DNA of 64,000 nt from Pseudooceanicola onchidii (GTDB lineage: Bacteria > Pseudomonadota > Alphaproteobacteria > Rhodobacterales > Rhodobacteraceae): NCBI RefSeq assembly GCF_004959925.1, contig NZ_SPUW01000002.1, forward strand, positions 963,059-1,027,058, given 5' to 3'. A program made the translations under genes and the position numbers. The notes below the pieces were generated by a model, which was given only the letters and a program-made list of their open reading frames with translations, was not told where the DNA came from and made no database searches. Below are positions 18,707 through 26,685 of the stretch, piece after piece (within the stretch, counting starts at the first letter, position 1; every line of letters starts with the position of its first letter).

Positions 18707-19591
18707 TCAGGCGCCGCGGAAGATGCGCGATTCCCCGATCATCTCTTCCAGCGTGGCGATCCGTTCGGCGCTTGAGGCCGAACACCGCGTCTGCACCTCG
18801 GCCACCAGTGCCTCGACCAGGAAGCTGATCGCGAGCGTGCTGTCCCAGGCCGAGGGGACCTCGACCATGGCGCGCAGGGTGTGGGTGGCGCAGCGTTCGA
18901 TCGGCGATCCCCAGGCATCGGTGAACAGCACGATGTTGGCGCCCTGCTGCACGGCCAACGTCGACAGTTTCTCAAGCTCGCGCTCGTACCGGCGGATGTC
19001 GAAGATCACTAGGGTCGACTGCGCGTCCATGTCCAGCAGGGCCTGTGGCCAGGCACTGGGCGAACTGTCCAGCAGCGTGACCTGCGACCGGATGATCTGA
19101 AGATGGTTGAAAAAGTAGTGTGCGTTCGACCGGGTGATCCGCCCGCCCAGCAGGTGCAGTCGTCTGTTTGGGTCCGACAGAAGCGCGGCGATGCGGTCGA
19201 ACTCGGCCAGGTCCAGCCGGTCGAGCGTGCGGTTGATGTTGTCCGAAACCGCCTCGGCAAAGCGGGACACGATGTGGTCGCGGGCGTCCTGCCGCGCCGC
19301 CTGGAACTTGGCCAGCGGCTGCTTGATACGGGCGGCGACTTCTTCGCGCATGGCATTCTGCAGGTCGGGAAAGCCTTCGAAGCCCAGCTTGCGCGCCAGC
19401 CGGATGACCGTGGGGGTCGACACCTCGGCGATTTCGGCCAACCGGGTGATGGACTGCAGCCCCGTGACCAACCCGTCCGCCTCGAGCACCGCGCTGAGCT
19501 TGCGTTCCGATGCGGTCAGCTCGGCCTGCCGTTCCTTCAGCAGGTCGCGGATCAGGGGGCGTCTCTCCAACTCTGTAGCCTTTCTAGACAA
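18707..19591 (-). CDS. RpiR-family (MurR/RpiR) transcriptional regulator
   Basis: A cytosolic repressor with an N-terminal RpiR helix-turn-helix (TASERKLSAVLEADGLVTGLQSITRLAEIAEVSTPTVIRLARKLGFEGF) and a C-terminal SIS domain (RLHLLGGRITRSNAHYFFNHL, ANIVLFTDAWGSPIE) that binds a sugar-phosphate-like or other small ligand. The open frame runs up to an ATG at 19720, but that would overlap the divergent gene's start at 19689. I place the start at TTG 19591 (294 residues), just before SRKATELERRP. The divergent TRAP/ligase/dehydrogenase operon is its probable target. The start is uncertain; the family assignment is not. Confidence 0.85.
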   Translation of the reverse strand: MSRKATELERRPLIRDLLKERQAELTASERKLSAVLEADGLVTGLQSITRLAEIAEVSTPTVIRLARKLGFEGFPDLQNAMREEVAARIKQPLAKFQAARQDARDHIVSRFAEAVSDNINRTLDRLDLAEFDRIAALLSDPNRRLHLLGGRITRSNAHYFFNHLQIIRSQVTLLDSSPSAWPQALLDMDAQSTLVIFDIRRYERELEKLSTLAVQQGANIVLFTDAWGSPIERCATHTLRAMVEVPSAWDSTLAISFLVEALVAEVQTRCSASSAERIATLEEMIGESRIFRGA

Positions 19592-19628
19592 ACTTTGTGT
19601 CGTTGAAGAAAATATTACAGGTATATTC

Positions 19629-19657
19629 TTGACAGGCCAGAGTTTCCTGTAGTGATC
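19629..19657 (+). promoter_or_regulatory. Candidate sigma-70 promoter of the TRAP/ligase operon
   Basis: A perfect -35 hexamer TTGACA (19629-19634) lies in an AT-rich island between the divergent RpiR gene and the operon starting at 19689. The -10 candidate is poor (TAGTGA at 19650-19655, spacing 15). The 97-base gap is the natural place for RpiR binding. Confidence 0.4.
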
Positions 19658-19688
19658 ATGACACCAGCAGCCGAGGGGACCATTTTCC

Positions 19689-20450
19689 GTGCACAGCGAC
19701 GCACATAGCGCCGAGATCATCCGCGCAGACGGGGCAGGGCCGATCGTGTTCGCCTGCGACCACGCCTCTTGCGCGATACCGGCGGGCTATGATGGCCTTG
19801 GCCTGTCTGAAGACGCCCGGCGGTCGCATGCCGCCTGGGATATCGGCGCGCGGGATCTGGCGCTGGCGCTGTCCGATGCCTTCGATGCGCCGCTTGTTGC
19901 CAGCCGTGTGTCGCGACTTGTCTACGACGTGAACCGCCCGCTCGAGTCACCTACGGCCATTCCCGAAAAGAGCGAAATCTTCGACGTGCCGGGGAACCAC
20001 GGTTTGTCTGACGCGGATCGTCAGGCCCGGTTCGACAGCTGCCACGCGCCGTTCCATTCAGCGATTTCCGATGTGCTCGACGCGCGCGACGACGCCCCGG
20101 CCTTCGTGACGATCCACAGCTTCACGCCCGTCTACAACGGTGTCCGGCGCGACGTCGAAATCGGCTATCTGCACGACCAGGGCGATGCGCTGGCCCGCGC
20201 TGCGCTCGAGGCCGAGCAGGCTGCGGGTCGCTATCGCGCGGCGTTGAACGAACCCTACGCGGCCTCGGACGGGGTGACGCATACCCTGCGCCTGCACGGC
20301 GAGGCCCGCGGGCTTCCCACCCTGATGATCGAGGTTCGCAACGACCTGATCGACACGCCTGATACTGCTCGCGAAATGGCGACACATCTGGCCGAGGTGT
20401 TGAGGCAAAGCCTGAAGAGCATCGCGCAACCGAAGGAAAAGTCAGCATGA
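19689..20450 (+). CDS. N-formylglutamate amidohydrolase-family protein (HutG/FGase-like)
   Basis: A 253-residue hydrolase of the FGase family (zinc enzymes that cleave N-acyl bonds of glutamate). Family motifs are present: VFACDHASCAIP at the N-terminus, SRLVYDVNRP, and FVTIHSFTPVYNGVRRDVEIGYLHD, then GLPTLMIEVRNDLI. The start is GTG at 19689, with GAGGGG upstream. No histidine-degradation genes (hutU, hutH, hutI) are nearby. Instead it opens an operon with a TRAP transporter, a glutamine-synthetase-like ligase and two dehydrogenases. That context suggests it removes a glutamyl or acyl group from a pathway intermediate rather than formylglutamate. The substrate is inference. Confidence 0.85.
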   Translation: MHSDAHSAEIIRADGAGPIVFACDHASCAIPAGYDGLGLSEDARRSHAAWDIGARDLALALSDAFDAPLVASRVSRLVYDVNRPLESPTAIPEKSEIFDVPGNHGLSDADRQARFDSCHAPFHSAISDVLDARDDAPAFVTIHSFTPVYNGVRRDVEIGYLHDQGDALARAALEAEQAAGRYRAALNEPYAASDGVTHTLRLHGEARGLPTLMIEVRNDLIDTPDTAREMATHLAEVLRQSLKSIAQPKEKSA

Positions 20451-20992
20451 ACGCCCTTCGTCGATATGTCGCGATCGTGGACACGGTGAACTATGGTCTG
20501 GGCCGGGTGATCATGTTCGGCATCTTCGCCCTCATGGCGGTTCTGGCCTGGTCCACGGTCTCGAAGGCCGTCTTCACGCCGTCGCTCTGGACCCTGGAAA
20601 TGGCGCAGTTCGTCATGGTCGGCTACTTCATGCTGGGCGGGCCCTATTCGATCCAGATGGGGTCGAACGTGCGGATGGACCTGTTCTACGGAGATTTCAG
20701 TCCCCGCAAGAAAGCGTGGTTCGACAGCTTCACCGTGCTGTTCCTGGTCGTCTACCTTGGCATCCTTCTGTGGGGCGGAATCGAGTCCACCCAGTACGCC
20801 TTCCAGTACGGAGGAGAGCGCAGCGCCTCGGCCTGGCGGCCCTACATGTGGCCGATCAAGGTGGTCATGTGCATCGGCATCACCCTGATGTTGCTGCAGG
20901 CCCTGTCCGAGCTGGCCAAGGACATCATCTTTCTCAAGACCGGAGAGCGTCCGCAGGGCCGTGCCGACAAGGAGGCCTCCGATGCCGTATGA
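20447..20992 (+). CDS. TRAP transporter small permease (DctQ)
   Basis: A 181-residue inner-membrane protein with four hydrophobic segments, the DctQ/TRAP small subunit. Recognisable segments are LAWSTVSKAVFTPSLWTLEMAQFVMVGYFMLGGPYSIQMGSNVRMDLFYGDFSPRKKAW and a C-terminal membrane helix near MCIGITLMLLQAL. It joins the large subunit DctM to form a sodium-driven, binding-protein-dependent importer. The ATG overlaps the upstream amidohydrolase stop (ATGA), which couples the enzyme and the transporter translationally. Confidence 0.92.
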   Translation: MNALRRYVAIVDTVNYGLGRVIMFGIFALMAVLAWSTVSKAVFTPSLWTLEMAQFVMVGYFMLGGPYSIQMGSNVRMDLFYGDFSPRKKAWFDSFTVLFLVVYLGILLWGGIESTQYAFQYGGERSASAWRPYMWPIKVVMCIGITLMLLQALSELAKDIIFLKTGERPQGRADKEASDAV

Positions 20993-22310
20993 ACTGATCG
21001 CGATCCTCATGTTCTCGTCCATGATGGTGATGCTCTTTACCGGGCAGCGGGTCTTTGGCGCCATCGGCTTTGTCGCCGTGATCGCGGCGGTGCTTCTTTG
21101 GGGGGACCGCGGCGGGTACGACATCGGATTTTCGGCCGCGATCAAGGTGATGCGCTGGTATCCGCTGCTGACGCTGCCGATGTTCGTCTTCATGGGGTAC
21201 GTGATGTCGGAAAGCCGGATCGCGGATGACCTCTATAAGATGTTCCACGTCTGGATGGGCGGGCTGCACGGTGGCCTGGCGATCGGTACGATTTTCCTGA
21301 TGGTTCTGATATCCGCGATGAACGGACTTTCCGTCGCGGGCATGGCCATCGGGGCGACCATCGCGCTGCCCGAACTGCTCAAGCGGGGCTATGACAAGAT
21401 CATGGTGACGGGGGTCATTCAGGCCGGATCGTCGCTTGGCATCCTTGTCCCGCCCTCGGTCGTGCTTGTCCTTTACGCGATGATCGCGCGGCAGCCGGTG
21501 GGGCAGCTTTGGCTGGCCGGGGTGCTGCCGGGGCTGATGATGGCGGCGCTCTTCGTGATCTACATCGCGGTGCGCTGCCGCTTGAACCCGGCGCTTGGCC
21601 CGATCCTGCCGAAGGAAGAACGCGAAGCGGTGCCGCTTGGAGAAAAGCTGCGCCTGTTGCGCGCGGGTCTGCTGCCGCTGGCGATCTTCTTCATCATGAT
21701 GGTGCCCTTCGTGAACGGCTGGACCTCGCTTGTCGAAAGCTCGGCCATCGGCGCGATGTCGGCCTTCCTCGCCGCGGTGTTGAAGGGGCGGATGACCTGG
21801 ACCGTGTTCGAAACCTGCCTGCGTCAAACCCTTGGGATCACGTGCATGTTCATGTGGATCATCCTGGCGGCGCTGGCCTTCGGCGCGGTCTTCGACGGGC
21901 TGGGCGCGGTCAAGGCGATCGAGAACCTGTTCACCGAACAGCTGGGCCTCAGCCCCTGGGTGATCCTGATCCTGATGCAGCTGTCGTTCCTGGTCATGGG
22001 CACCTTCCTCGACGACACGGCCATGCTGGTGATCGTTGCGCCGCTTTACGTGCCGCTGGTGGGGGAGTTGGGCTTCAACCTGATCTGGTACGGGGTTCTG
22101 TACACGATCACCTGCCAGATCGCCTATATGACGCCGCCGTTTGGCTATAACCTGTTCCTGATGCGGGCGATGGCGCCGCCGGAGATCGGGTTGAAGGACA
22201 TCTACCGGTCCATCGTGCCCTTCGTCGGCGTCATGGCGGTGGCACTGGCGATCGTGATGGTCTTCCCGCAGATCGCGCTCTGGCTGCCGGAGCTTGTGTA
22301 TTCAAGATGA
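20982..22310 (+). CDS. TRAP transporter large permease (DctM)
   Basis: A 442-residue polytopic permease with about a dozen hydrophobic segments and DctM family motifs (FTGQRVFGAIGF, YPLLTLPMFVFMGYVMSESRIADDLYKMFHVWMGGLHGGLAI, GSSLGILVPPSVVLVLYAM, GTFLDDTAMLVIVAPLYVPLV, TPPFGYNLFLMRAMAPPEI). I chose the ATG at 20982 because AAGGAGG lies just upstream; an in-frame ATG at 20961 lies inside the dctQ gene. With DctQ and DctP it imports an organic anion or zwitterion into the cytoplasm. Confidence 0.93.
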   Translation: MPYELIAILMFSSMMVMLFTGQRVFGAIGFVAVIAAVLLWGDRGGYDIGFSAAIKVMRWYPLLTLPMFVFMGYVMSESRIADDLYKMFHVWMGGLHGGLAIGTIFLMVLISAMNGLSVAGMAIGATIALPELLKRGYDKIMVTGVIQAGSSLGILVPPSVVLVLYAMIARQPVGQLWLAGVLPGLMMAALFVIYIAVRCRLNPALGPILPKEEREAVPLGEKLRLLRAGLLPLAIFFIMMVPFVNGWTSLVESSAIGAMSAFLAAVLKGRMTWTVFETCLRQTLGITCMFMWIILAALAFGAVFDGLGAVKAIENLFTEQLGLSPWVILILMQLSFLVMGTFLDDTAMLVIVAPLYVPLVGELGFNLIWYGVLYTITCQIAYMTPPFGYNLFLMRAMAPPEIGLKDIYRSIVPFVGVMAVALAIVMVFPQIALWLPELVYSR

Positions 22311-22365
22311 ACCAGAGACCGGGGCAACCGGTTCGCAAAATTCGAAACCAACAGGAGAGAAAGAC

Positions 22366-23403
22366 ATGACAACAAGACGTTCCTTTATTCGCGGGGCCGC
22401 CACGGCCATCCCCGCGACGCTGGCGGCCCCCGCCATCGTCAAGGCGCAGGATGCCATCAAGTGGCGGTTCCAGACCTACGCGGGTTCGGCGCTTGGTGAA
22501 CAGGTGACGAAACCGATCATCGACTACATCAACACCGCCGCCAACGGCGAGCTTGAGATCGAGCTGTTCTATGCCGACCAGATCGTCCCCACGGGCGAAC
22601 TGTTCCAGGCCATGCAGCGCGGCACGATTGATGGTGTGCATTCGGATGATGACTCCATGGCGTCGCCGACCCCGCTGCGCCAGTTCGGCGGCTATTTCCC
22701 CTTTGCGACCAAGCACATCCTCGACGTGCCGGTGCTGTTCAACCAGTACGGCCTGAAGGAGATCTGGGAAGAGGAATACGCCAAGGTCGGCGTCAAGTGG
22801 CTGTCCGCCGCTGGCCAGGACCCGTGTAACTTCAACACCAAGAAAGAGATCACGTCCGTCGCCGATCTGGATGGTCTGAAACTTTATACATTCCCGACCG
22901 CGGGCCGTTTCCTGGCACAGTTCGGCGTCGTTCCGATGAACATCCCCTATGAGGATGCGGAAGTTGCCGTACAGACCGGTGAGCTTGACGGGATGGCCTG
23001 GTCGGGCATCACCGAAGACTACACCGTCGGCTGGGCGGATGTGACCGACTACTTCCTGACCAACAACATCTCGGGCGCCTGGATCGGGTCGTTCTTCGTG
23101 AACGAAGGCCGTTGGGCCGATCTGCCGGACCACCTGAAGACGCTGGTCATGTCGGCGATCGAAGCGGGCCACACCTACCGCAACCAGTGGTACTGGGGTG
23201 GCGAGGCCAAGCTGCGGGCGACCGGCGACAAGCTGGAACTGCGCACCGTGCCGGCAAACGAATGGGCCGAGGTCGAGAACGCCGCGAAGGTGTTCTGGGA
23301 CGAAGTCGCGCAGGAAGGCGAAGTGCACCAGAAGATCGTCAACATCTTCAAGGAATACAACGCCGTCATCAACCAGGCAGGCCCGCCGTACACCAACGGC
23401 TGA
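22366..23403 (+). CDS. TRAP transporter substrate-binding protein (DctP), Tat-exported
   Basis: A 345-residue periplasmic binding protein of the DctP family. The N-terminus MTTRRSFIRGAATAIPATLAA is a twin-arginine signal, with cleavage near IVKAQ. Family patterns include FQTYAGSALGEQVTKPIIDYINTA, GELFQAMQRGTIDGVHS, EVAVQTGELDGMAWSGITEDY and the C-terminal FKEYNAVI. The start at 22366 follows AGGAGAGAAAG. The mannitol/keto-acid branch of DctP proteins looks similar, so the ligand is not assigned. Tat export is common among roseobacter binding proteins of this branch. Confidence 0.92.
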   Translation: MTTRRSFIRGAATAIPATLAAPAIVKAQDAIKWRFQTYAGSALGEQVTKPIIDYINTAANGELEIELFYADQIVPTGELFQAMQRGTIDGVHSDDDSMASPTPLRQFGGYFPFATKHILDVPVLFNQYGLKEIWEEEYAKVGVKWLSAAGQDPCNFNTKKEITSVADLDGLKLYTFPTAGRFLAQFGVVPMNIPYEDAEVAVQTGELDGMAWSGITEDYTVGWADVTDYFLTNNISGAWIGSFFVNEGRWADLPDHLKTLVMSAIEAGHTYRNQWYWGGEAKLRATGDKLELRTVPANEWAEVENAAKVFWDEVAQEGEVHQKIVNIFKEYNAVINQAGPPYTNG

Positions 23404-23422
23404 TCGCCTTATCAAAGACTTG

Positions 23423-23450
23423 CAGGGTGGCCCCGTCGTGGGCCGCCCTG
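23423..23450 (+). terminator. Intercistronic hairpin after the binding-protein gene
   Basis: CAGGGTGGCCC (23423-23433) and GGGCCGCCCTG (23440-23450) form an 11-pair stem with one T-G wobble and a 6-base loop, 19 bases after the dctP stop. There is no T-run. It probably stabilises the dctP message or gives partial termination, so that the binding protein is made in excess over the downstream enzymes. Confidence 0.55.
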
Positions 23451-23476
23451 TCACGTGACACGGGAAAGGAAACGTC

Positions 23477-24841
23477 ATGGCAGGCAACCTGTCGCTTGAG
23501 ACGCTCAAGGAAATGGCCGCGACCGGAGAGATCGACACGGTCCTCGTCGCGCTGGTCGACATGCAGGGCCGCCTCATGGGCAAGCGGTTCCACGTGTCCA
23601 ACTTCATCGATCACTCGATCGAGGAAACCCACTGCTGCAACTACCTGCTGGCGACCGACCTCGTGATGTCGACCCCGGACGGGTACAAGTCGACCTCGTG
23701 GGAATCCGGCTATGGCGATTACACGCTGAAGCCCGACCTTTCGACGCTGCGGCTGGTGCCCTGGCTGGACGGGACCGCGCTGGTCCTTGGCGATCTGGAA
23801 GATCACCACACGCACGCGCCGGTGCCGCACGCCCCGCGCGAGATGCTGAAGGCGCAGGTCAAGCGTCTGAAAGACATGGGCTTCGACGCCATGATGGCGA
23901 CCGAGCTGGAATTCTTTCTGTTCGAAAAGGATTATCGGACATTACAGAAAGAAGGGTATCAGGAACTGGTCCCGCTGTCCGGCCATAACGAGGATTACAA
24001 CCTTTTCCAGACCACCAAGGAAGAGGGCATCATGCGCCCGCTGCGCAACCATCTGGTCGGTGCGGGCATCCCGGTCGAGAACACCAAGGGCGAGGCCGAG
24101 ATCGGCCAGCAGGAGCTGAACATCCGCTATGCCGATGCGATGGACTGCGCCGACAACCATACGATCGCCAAGCATGCGACCAAGGAAATCGCCTGGATGA
24201 ACGGCCGTTCGGCCTCGTTCCTTGCGAAGTGGGCGTCTGACAAGGTGGGGTCCTCCAGCCACGTGCACATGTCGCTGTGGAAGGATGGCGAGGCCGCGTT
24301 TTTCGACAAGACCGACACGCACGGCATGTCCGACGTGATGAAAAGCTTTACCGCCGGGCTGCTGAAATACGCCCGCGATTACACCTTCTTCCTTGCGCCT
24401 TACATCAACAGTTACAAGCGGTTCGCCAAGGGCACCTTCGCGCCGACCAAATCCGTCTGGTCCGTCGACAACCGCACCGCGGCTTTCCGCCTGTGTGGCG
24501 AAGGGACCAAGGGCGTGCGCATGGAATGCCGTATCGGCGGGTCGGACCTGAACCCCTATCTTGCCCAAGCCGCGCTGCTGGCCGCGGGCATCAAGGGCAT
24601 TGAGGAGGGGCTGAGCCTCGCCGCGCCGACCAAGGGTGATGTCTACGACGCCAAGGATGTCGAAGAGATCCCGACCTCGCTTCGGGAAGCCACGGAAACC
24701 CTTGCGGGATCGACCATGCTGCGCGAAGCCTTCGGCGATTTCGTGGTCGATCACTATGTCCGCTGCGCCCAGTGGGAGCAGGAGGAATACGACCGCGTGG
24801 TCACCGACTGGGAAATCGAGCGTGGGTTCGAAAGGTCCTGA
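23477..24841 (+). CDS. Glutamine synthetase-family ligase (gamma-glutamyl-amine/amide synthetase type)
   Basis: A 454-residue member of the glutamine synthetase superfamily, but not GlnA: N-terminus and context fit the PuuA/GMAS/IpuC-like ligases that join glutamate to an amine with ATP. Conserved catalytic pieces are present: TELEFFLF (metal-binding glutamates), GEAEIGQQELNIRY, SSSHVHMSLW (HxH), PTKSVWSVDNRTAAFRLCG and RMECRIGGSDLNPYL. There is no adenylylation-type tail. It lies between the TRAP binding protein and a VOC protein in the same operon, so the amine is probably the TRAP cargo. The exact amine is unknown. Confidence 0.87.
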   Translation: MAGNLSLETLKEMAATGEIDTVLVALVDMQGRLMGKRFHVSNFIDHSIEETHCCNYLLATDLVMSTPDGYKSTSWESGYGDYTLKPDLSTLRLVPWLDGTALVLGDLEDHHTHAPVPHAPREMLKAQVKRLKDMGFDAMMATELEFFLFEKDYRTLQKEGYQELVPLSGHNEDYNLFQTTKEEGIMRPLRNHLVGAGIPVENTKGEAEIGQQELNIRYADAMDCADNHTIAKHATKEIAWMNGRSASFLAKWASDKVGSSSHVHMSLWKDGEAAFFDKTDTHGMSDVMKSFTAGLLKYARDYTFFLAPYINSYKRFAKGTFAPTKSVWSVDNRTAAFRLCGEGTKGVRMECRIGGSDLNPYLAQAALLAAGIKGIEEGLSLAAPTKGDVYDAKDVEEIPTSLREATETLAGSTMLREAFGDFVVDHYVRCAQWEQEEYDRVVTDWEIERGFERS

Positions 24842-24842
24842 C

Positions 24843-25211
24843 ATGATCGACAGCATCGACCACGTTGTGCTGACCGTCCGCGACATCGACGCGGCGGTCG
24901 CCTTCTACACCCGCGTGCTGGGGGTCGAGGTTGTCGCCTTTGCCGGAGGCCGGCGCGCGCTGGCCTTCGGGTCGCAGAAGATCAACCTCCAGACCCTGGG
25001 GCAGGAGGTGCGCAATCACGCCTGCATCGGGTCGGGGGATCTGTGCCTTGTCACGCAGTGGCCGGTTTCGGACGTTCTGAAACGACTGGCGGATGAGAAT
25101 GTAGAGGTGGTGGAAGGACCGGTCGCGAAATCGGGCGCGCTCGGGCCGATCACCTCGGTGTACTTCAATGACCCCGATGGCAATCTGATCGAAGTGAGCC
25201 GCTATGACTGA
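24843..25211 (+). CDS. VOC superfamily protein (glyoxalase/dioxygenase-like)
   Basis: A 122-residue single-module vicinal-oxygen-chelate protein: DSIDHVVLTVRDIDAAVAFYTRVLGVEVV at the start and YFNDPDGNLIEVSRYD at the end. The metal-ligand pattern (His7 early, a Glu in the final strand) is the glyoxalase I/fosfomycin-resistance type. It starts one base after the ligase stop codon, and its own stop overlaps the aldehyde dehydrogenase start by 8 bases, so it is co-translated with both. It could isomerise, hydrolyse or detoxify an aldehyde intermediate; no activity is assignable from sequence. Confidence 0.85.
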   Translation: MIDSIDHVVLTVRDIDAAVAFYTRVLGVEVVAFAGGRRALAFGSQKINLQTLGQEVRNHACIGSGDLCLVTQWPVSDVLKRLADENVEVVEGPVAKSGALGPITSVYFNDPDGNLIEVSRYD

Positions 25212-26589
25212 AACTCTCAAGTGTATTTCCCCGATCGACGGATCGGTGTTCGCCGAACGCCCCGTCCTGTCGTTCGACGAGGCCCGGGCCGCCGCCGCGC
25301 GCGCCCGGCAGGCGCAGGCCGCATGGGCCGCCCGTCCGCTGCAGCAACGGATCGACCTGGTGATGGCCGGCGTGGCCGCCGTGGGCGCGATGAACGACGA
25401 GATCGTGCCGGAACTGGCGCAGATGATGGGCCGCCCGATCAAGTTCGGCGGCGAATTCAAGGGGTTCAATGAACGTGCGTCCTATTTGGCCGAGATCGCC
25501 GAAGACGCGCTGAAGGATATCGAGGTCGGCGAGGACGCGAGCTTCAAACGCTATATCCGCCGTCTGCCCTGGGGCGTCGTGCTGGTCGTCGCGCCCTGGA
25601 ACTATCCCTACATGACCGCGATCAACACGGTCGCGCCGGCGCTGATTGCGGGCAATACGGTGGTGCTGAAACACGCGACCCAGACCCTTCTGGTGGGCGA
25701 ACGCATGGCGCGGGCCTTCCATTCCGCGGGCGTGCCCGAGGATGTCTTCCAGAACGTCTTCCTGTCCCATGACACGACCGACGCGCTGCTCAAGGCGCGG
25801 GCGTTCGATTTCGTGAACTTCACCGGGTCCGTCGGCGGCGGGCAGGCGATGGAACGCGCGGCGGCAGGCACCTTCGTGCCGGTGTCGACCGAGCTTGGCG
25901 GCAAGGACCCGGGCTATGTCATGGAGGACGCGGATCTGGATGCGGCCGTCGACACGCTGATGGACGGCGCGCTGTTCAATTCGGGTCAGTGCTGCTGCGG
26001 CATCGAACGGATCTACGTGCACGAATCGCTCTATGACGCCTTTGTCGAAAAGGCCGTGGCCTGGGCCAAGTCGCTGAAGCTGGGCAACCCGATGGACCCC
26101 GACACCACGATCGGCCCGATGGCCAACGTGCGGTTCGCCCGTGAGGTCCGCGCGCAGATCGACGCGGCGGTCGCGGCGGGGGCTACGGCGCACCTTCCGG
26201 TCGATCCGGCGGATGACGGAGGCGCCTACCTGACGCCGCAGGTCCTGACCGGCGTGACCCACGACATGGAGGTCATGCGCGAGGAAAGTTTTGGCCCCGT
26301 GGTCGGCATCATGAAGGTGTCGTCGGATGACGAGGCCGTGGCGCTGATGAACGACAGCAAGTACGGGCTGACAGCCTCGCTCTGGACGCAGGACCTTGAC
26401 CGGGCCGTGGCCGTGGGCGACCGGATCGAAACCGGGACCGTTTTCATGAACCGCGCCGATTACCTTGATCCGGGCCTCTGCTGGACCGGCTGCAAGGATA
26501 CCGGGCGCGGGGGCGGGCTGTCGGTGATCGGCTACCAGAACCTGACCCGTCCAAAATCCTATCATCTCAAGCGTTTGGGAAATGCTTGA
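25204..26589 (+). CDS. NAD(P)-dependent aldehyde dehydrogenase
   Basis: A 461-residue aldehyde dehydrogenase that oxidises an aldehyde to a carboxylate. Visible are APWNYPYM and FVNFTGSVGGG (nucleotide site), the ELGGKDPGYVMEDADLD motif with general base Glu230, the catalytic cysteine in NSGQCCCGIER (Cys264 by pattern), and EESFGPVVGIMKV. Two extra cysteines flank the nucleophile, as in several betaine- and succinate-semialdehyde-type enzymes. It overlaps the VOC gene by 8 bases. In this operon it is expected to oxidise the aldehyde made by the downstream alcohol dehydrogenase. Confidence 0.92.
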   Translation: MTETLKCISPIDGSVFAERPVLSFDEARAAAARARQAQAAWAARPLQQRIDLVMAGVAAVGAMNDEIVPELAQMMGRPIKFGGEFKGFNERASYLAEIAEDALKDIEVGEDASFKRYIRRLPWGVVLVVAPWNYPYMTAINTVAPALIAGNTVVLKHATQTLLVGERMARAFHSAGVPEDVFQNVFLSHDTTDALLKARAFDFVNFTGSVGGGQAMERAAAGTFVPVSTELGGKDPGYVMEDADLDAAVDTLMDGALFNSGQCCCGIERIYVHESLYDAFVEKAVAWAKSLKLGNPMDPDTTIGPMANVRFAREVRAQIDAAVAAGATAHLPVDPADDGGAYLTPQVLTGVTHDMEVMREESFGPVVGIMKVSSDDEAVALMNDSKYGLTASLWTQDLDRAVAVGDRIETGTVFMNRADYLDPGLCWTGCKDTGRGGGLSVIGYQNLTRPKSYHLKRLGNA

Positions 26590-26685
26590 TCAACACGGAT
26601 CGCCGATGGCCCGAGAGCGCGCAGCGCGGCAGGGCATCGGGGATGCATCAGATTTATCAAACGCTAGAACGAAGAAGGTGACGAA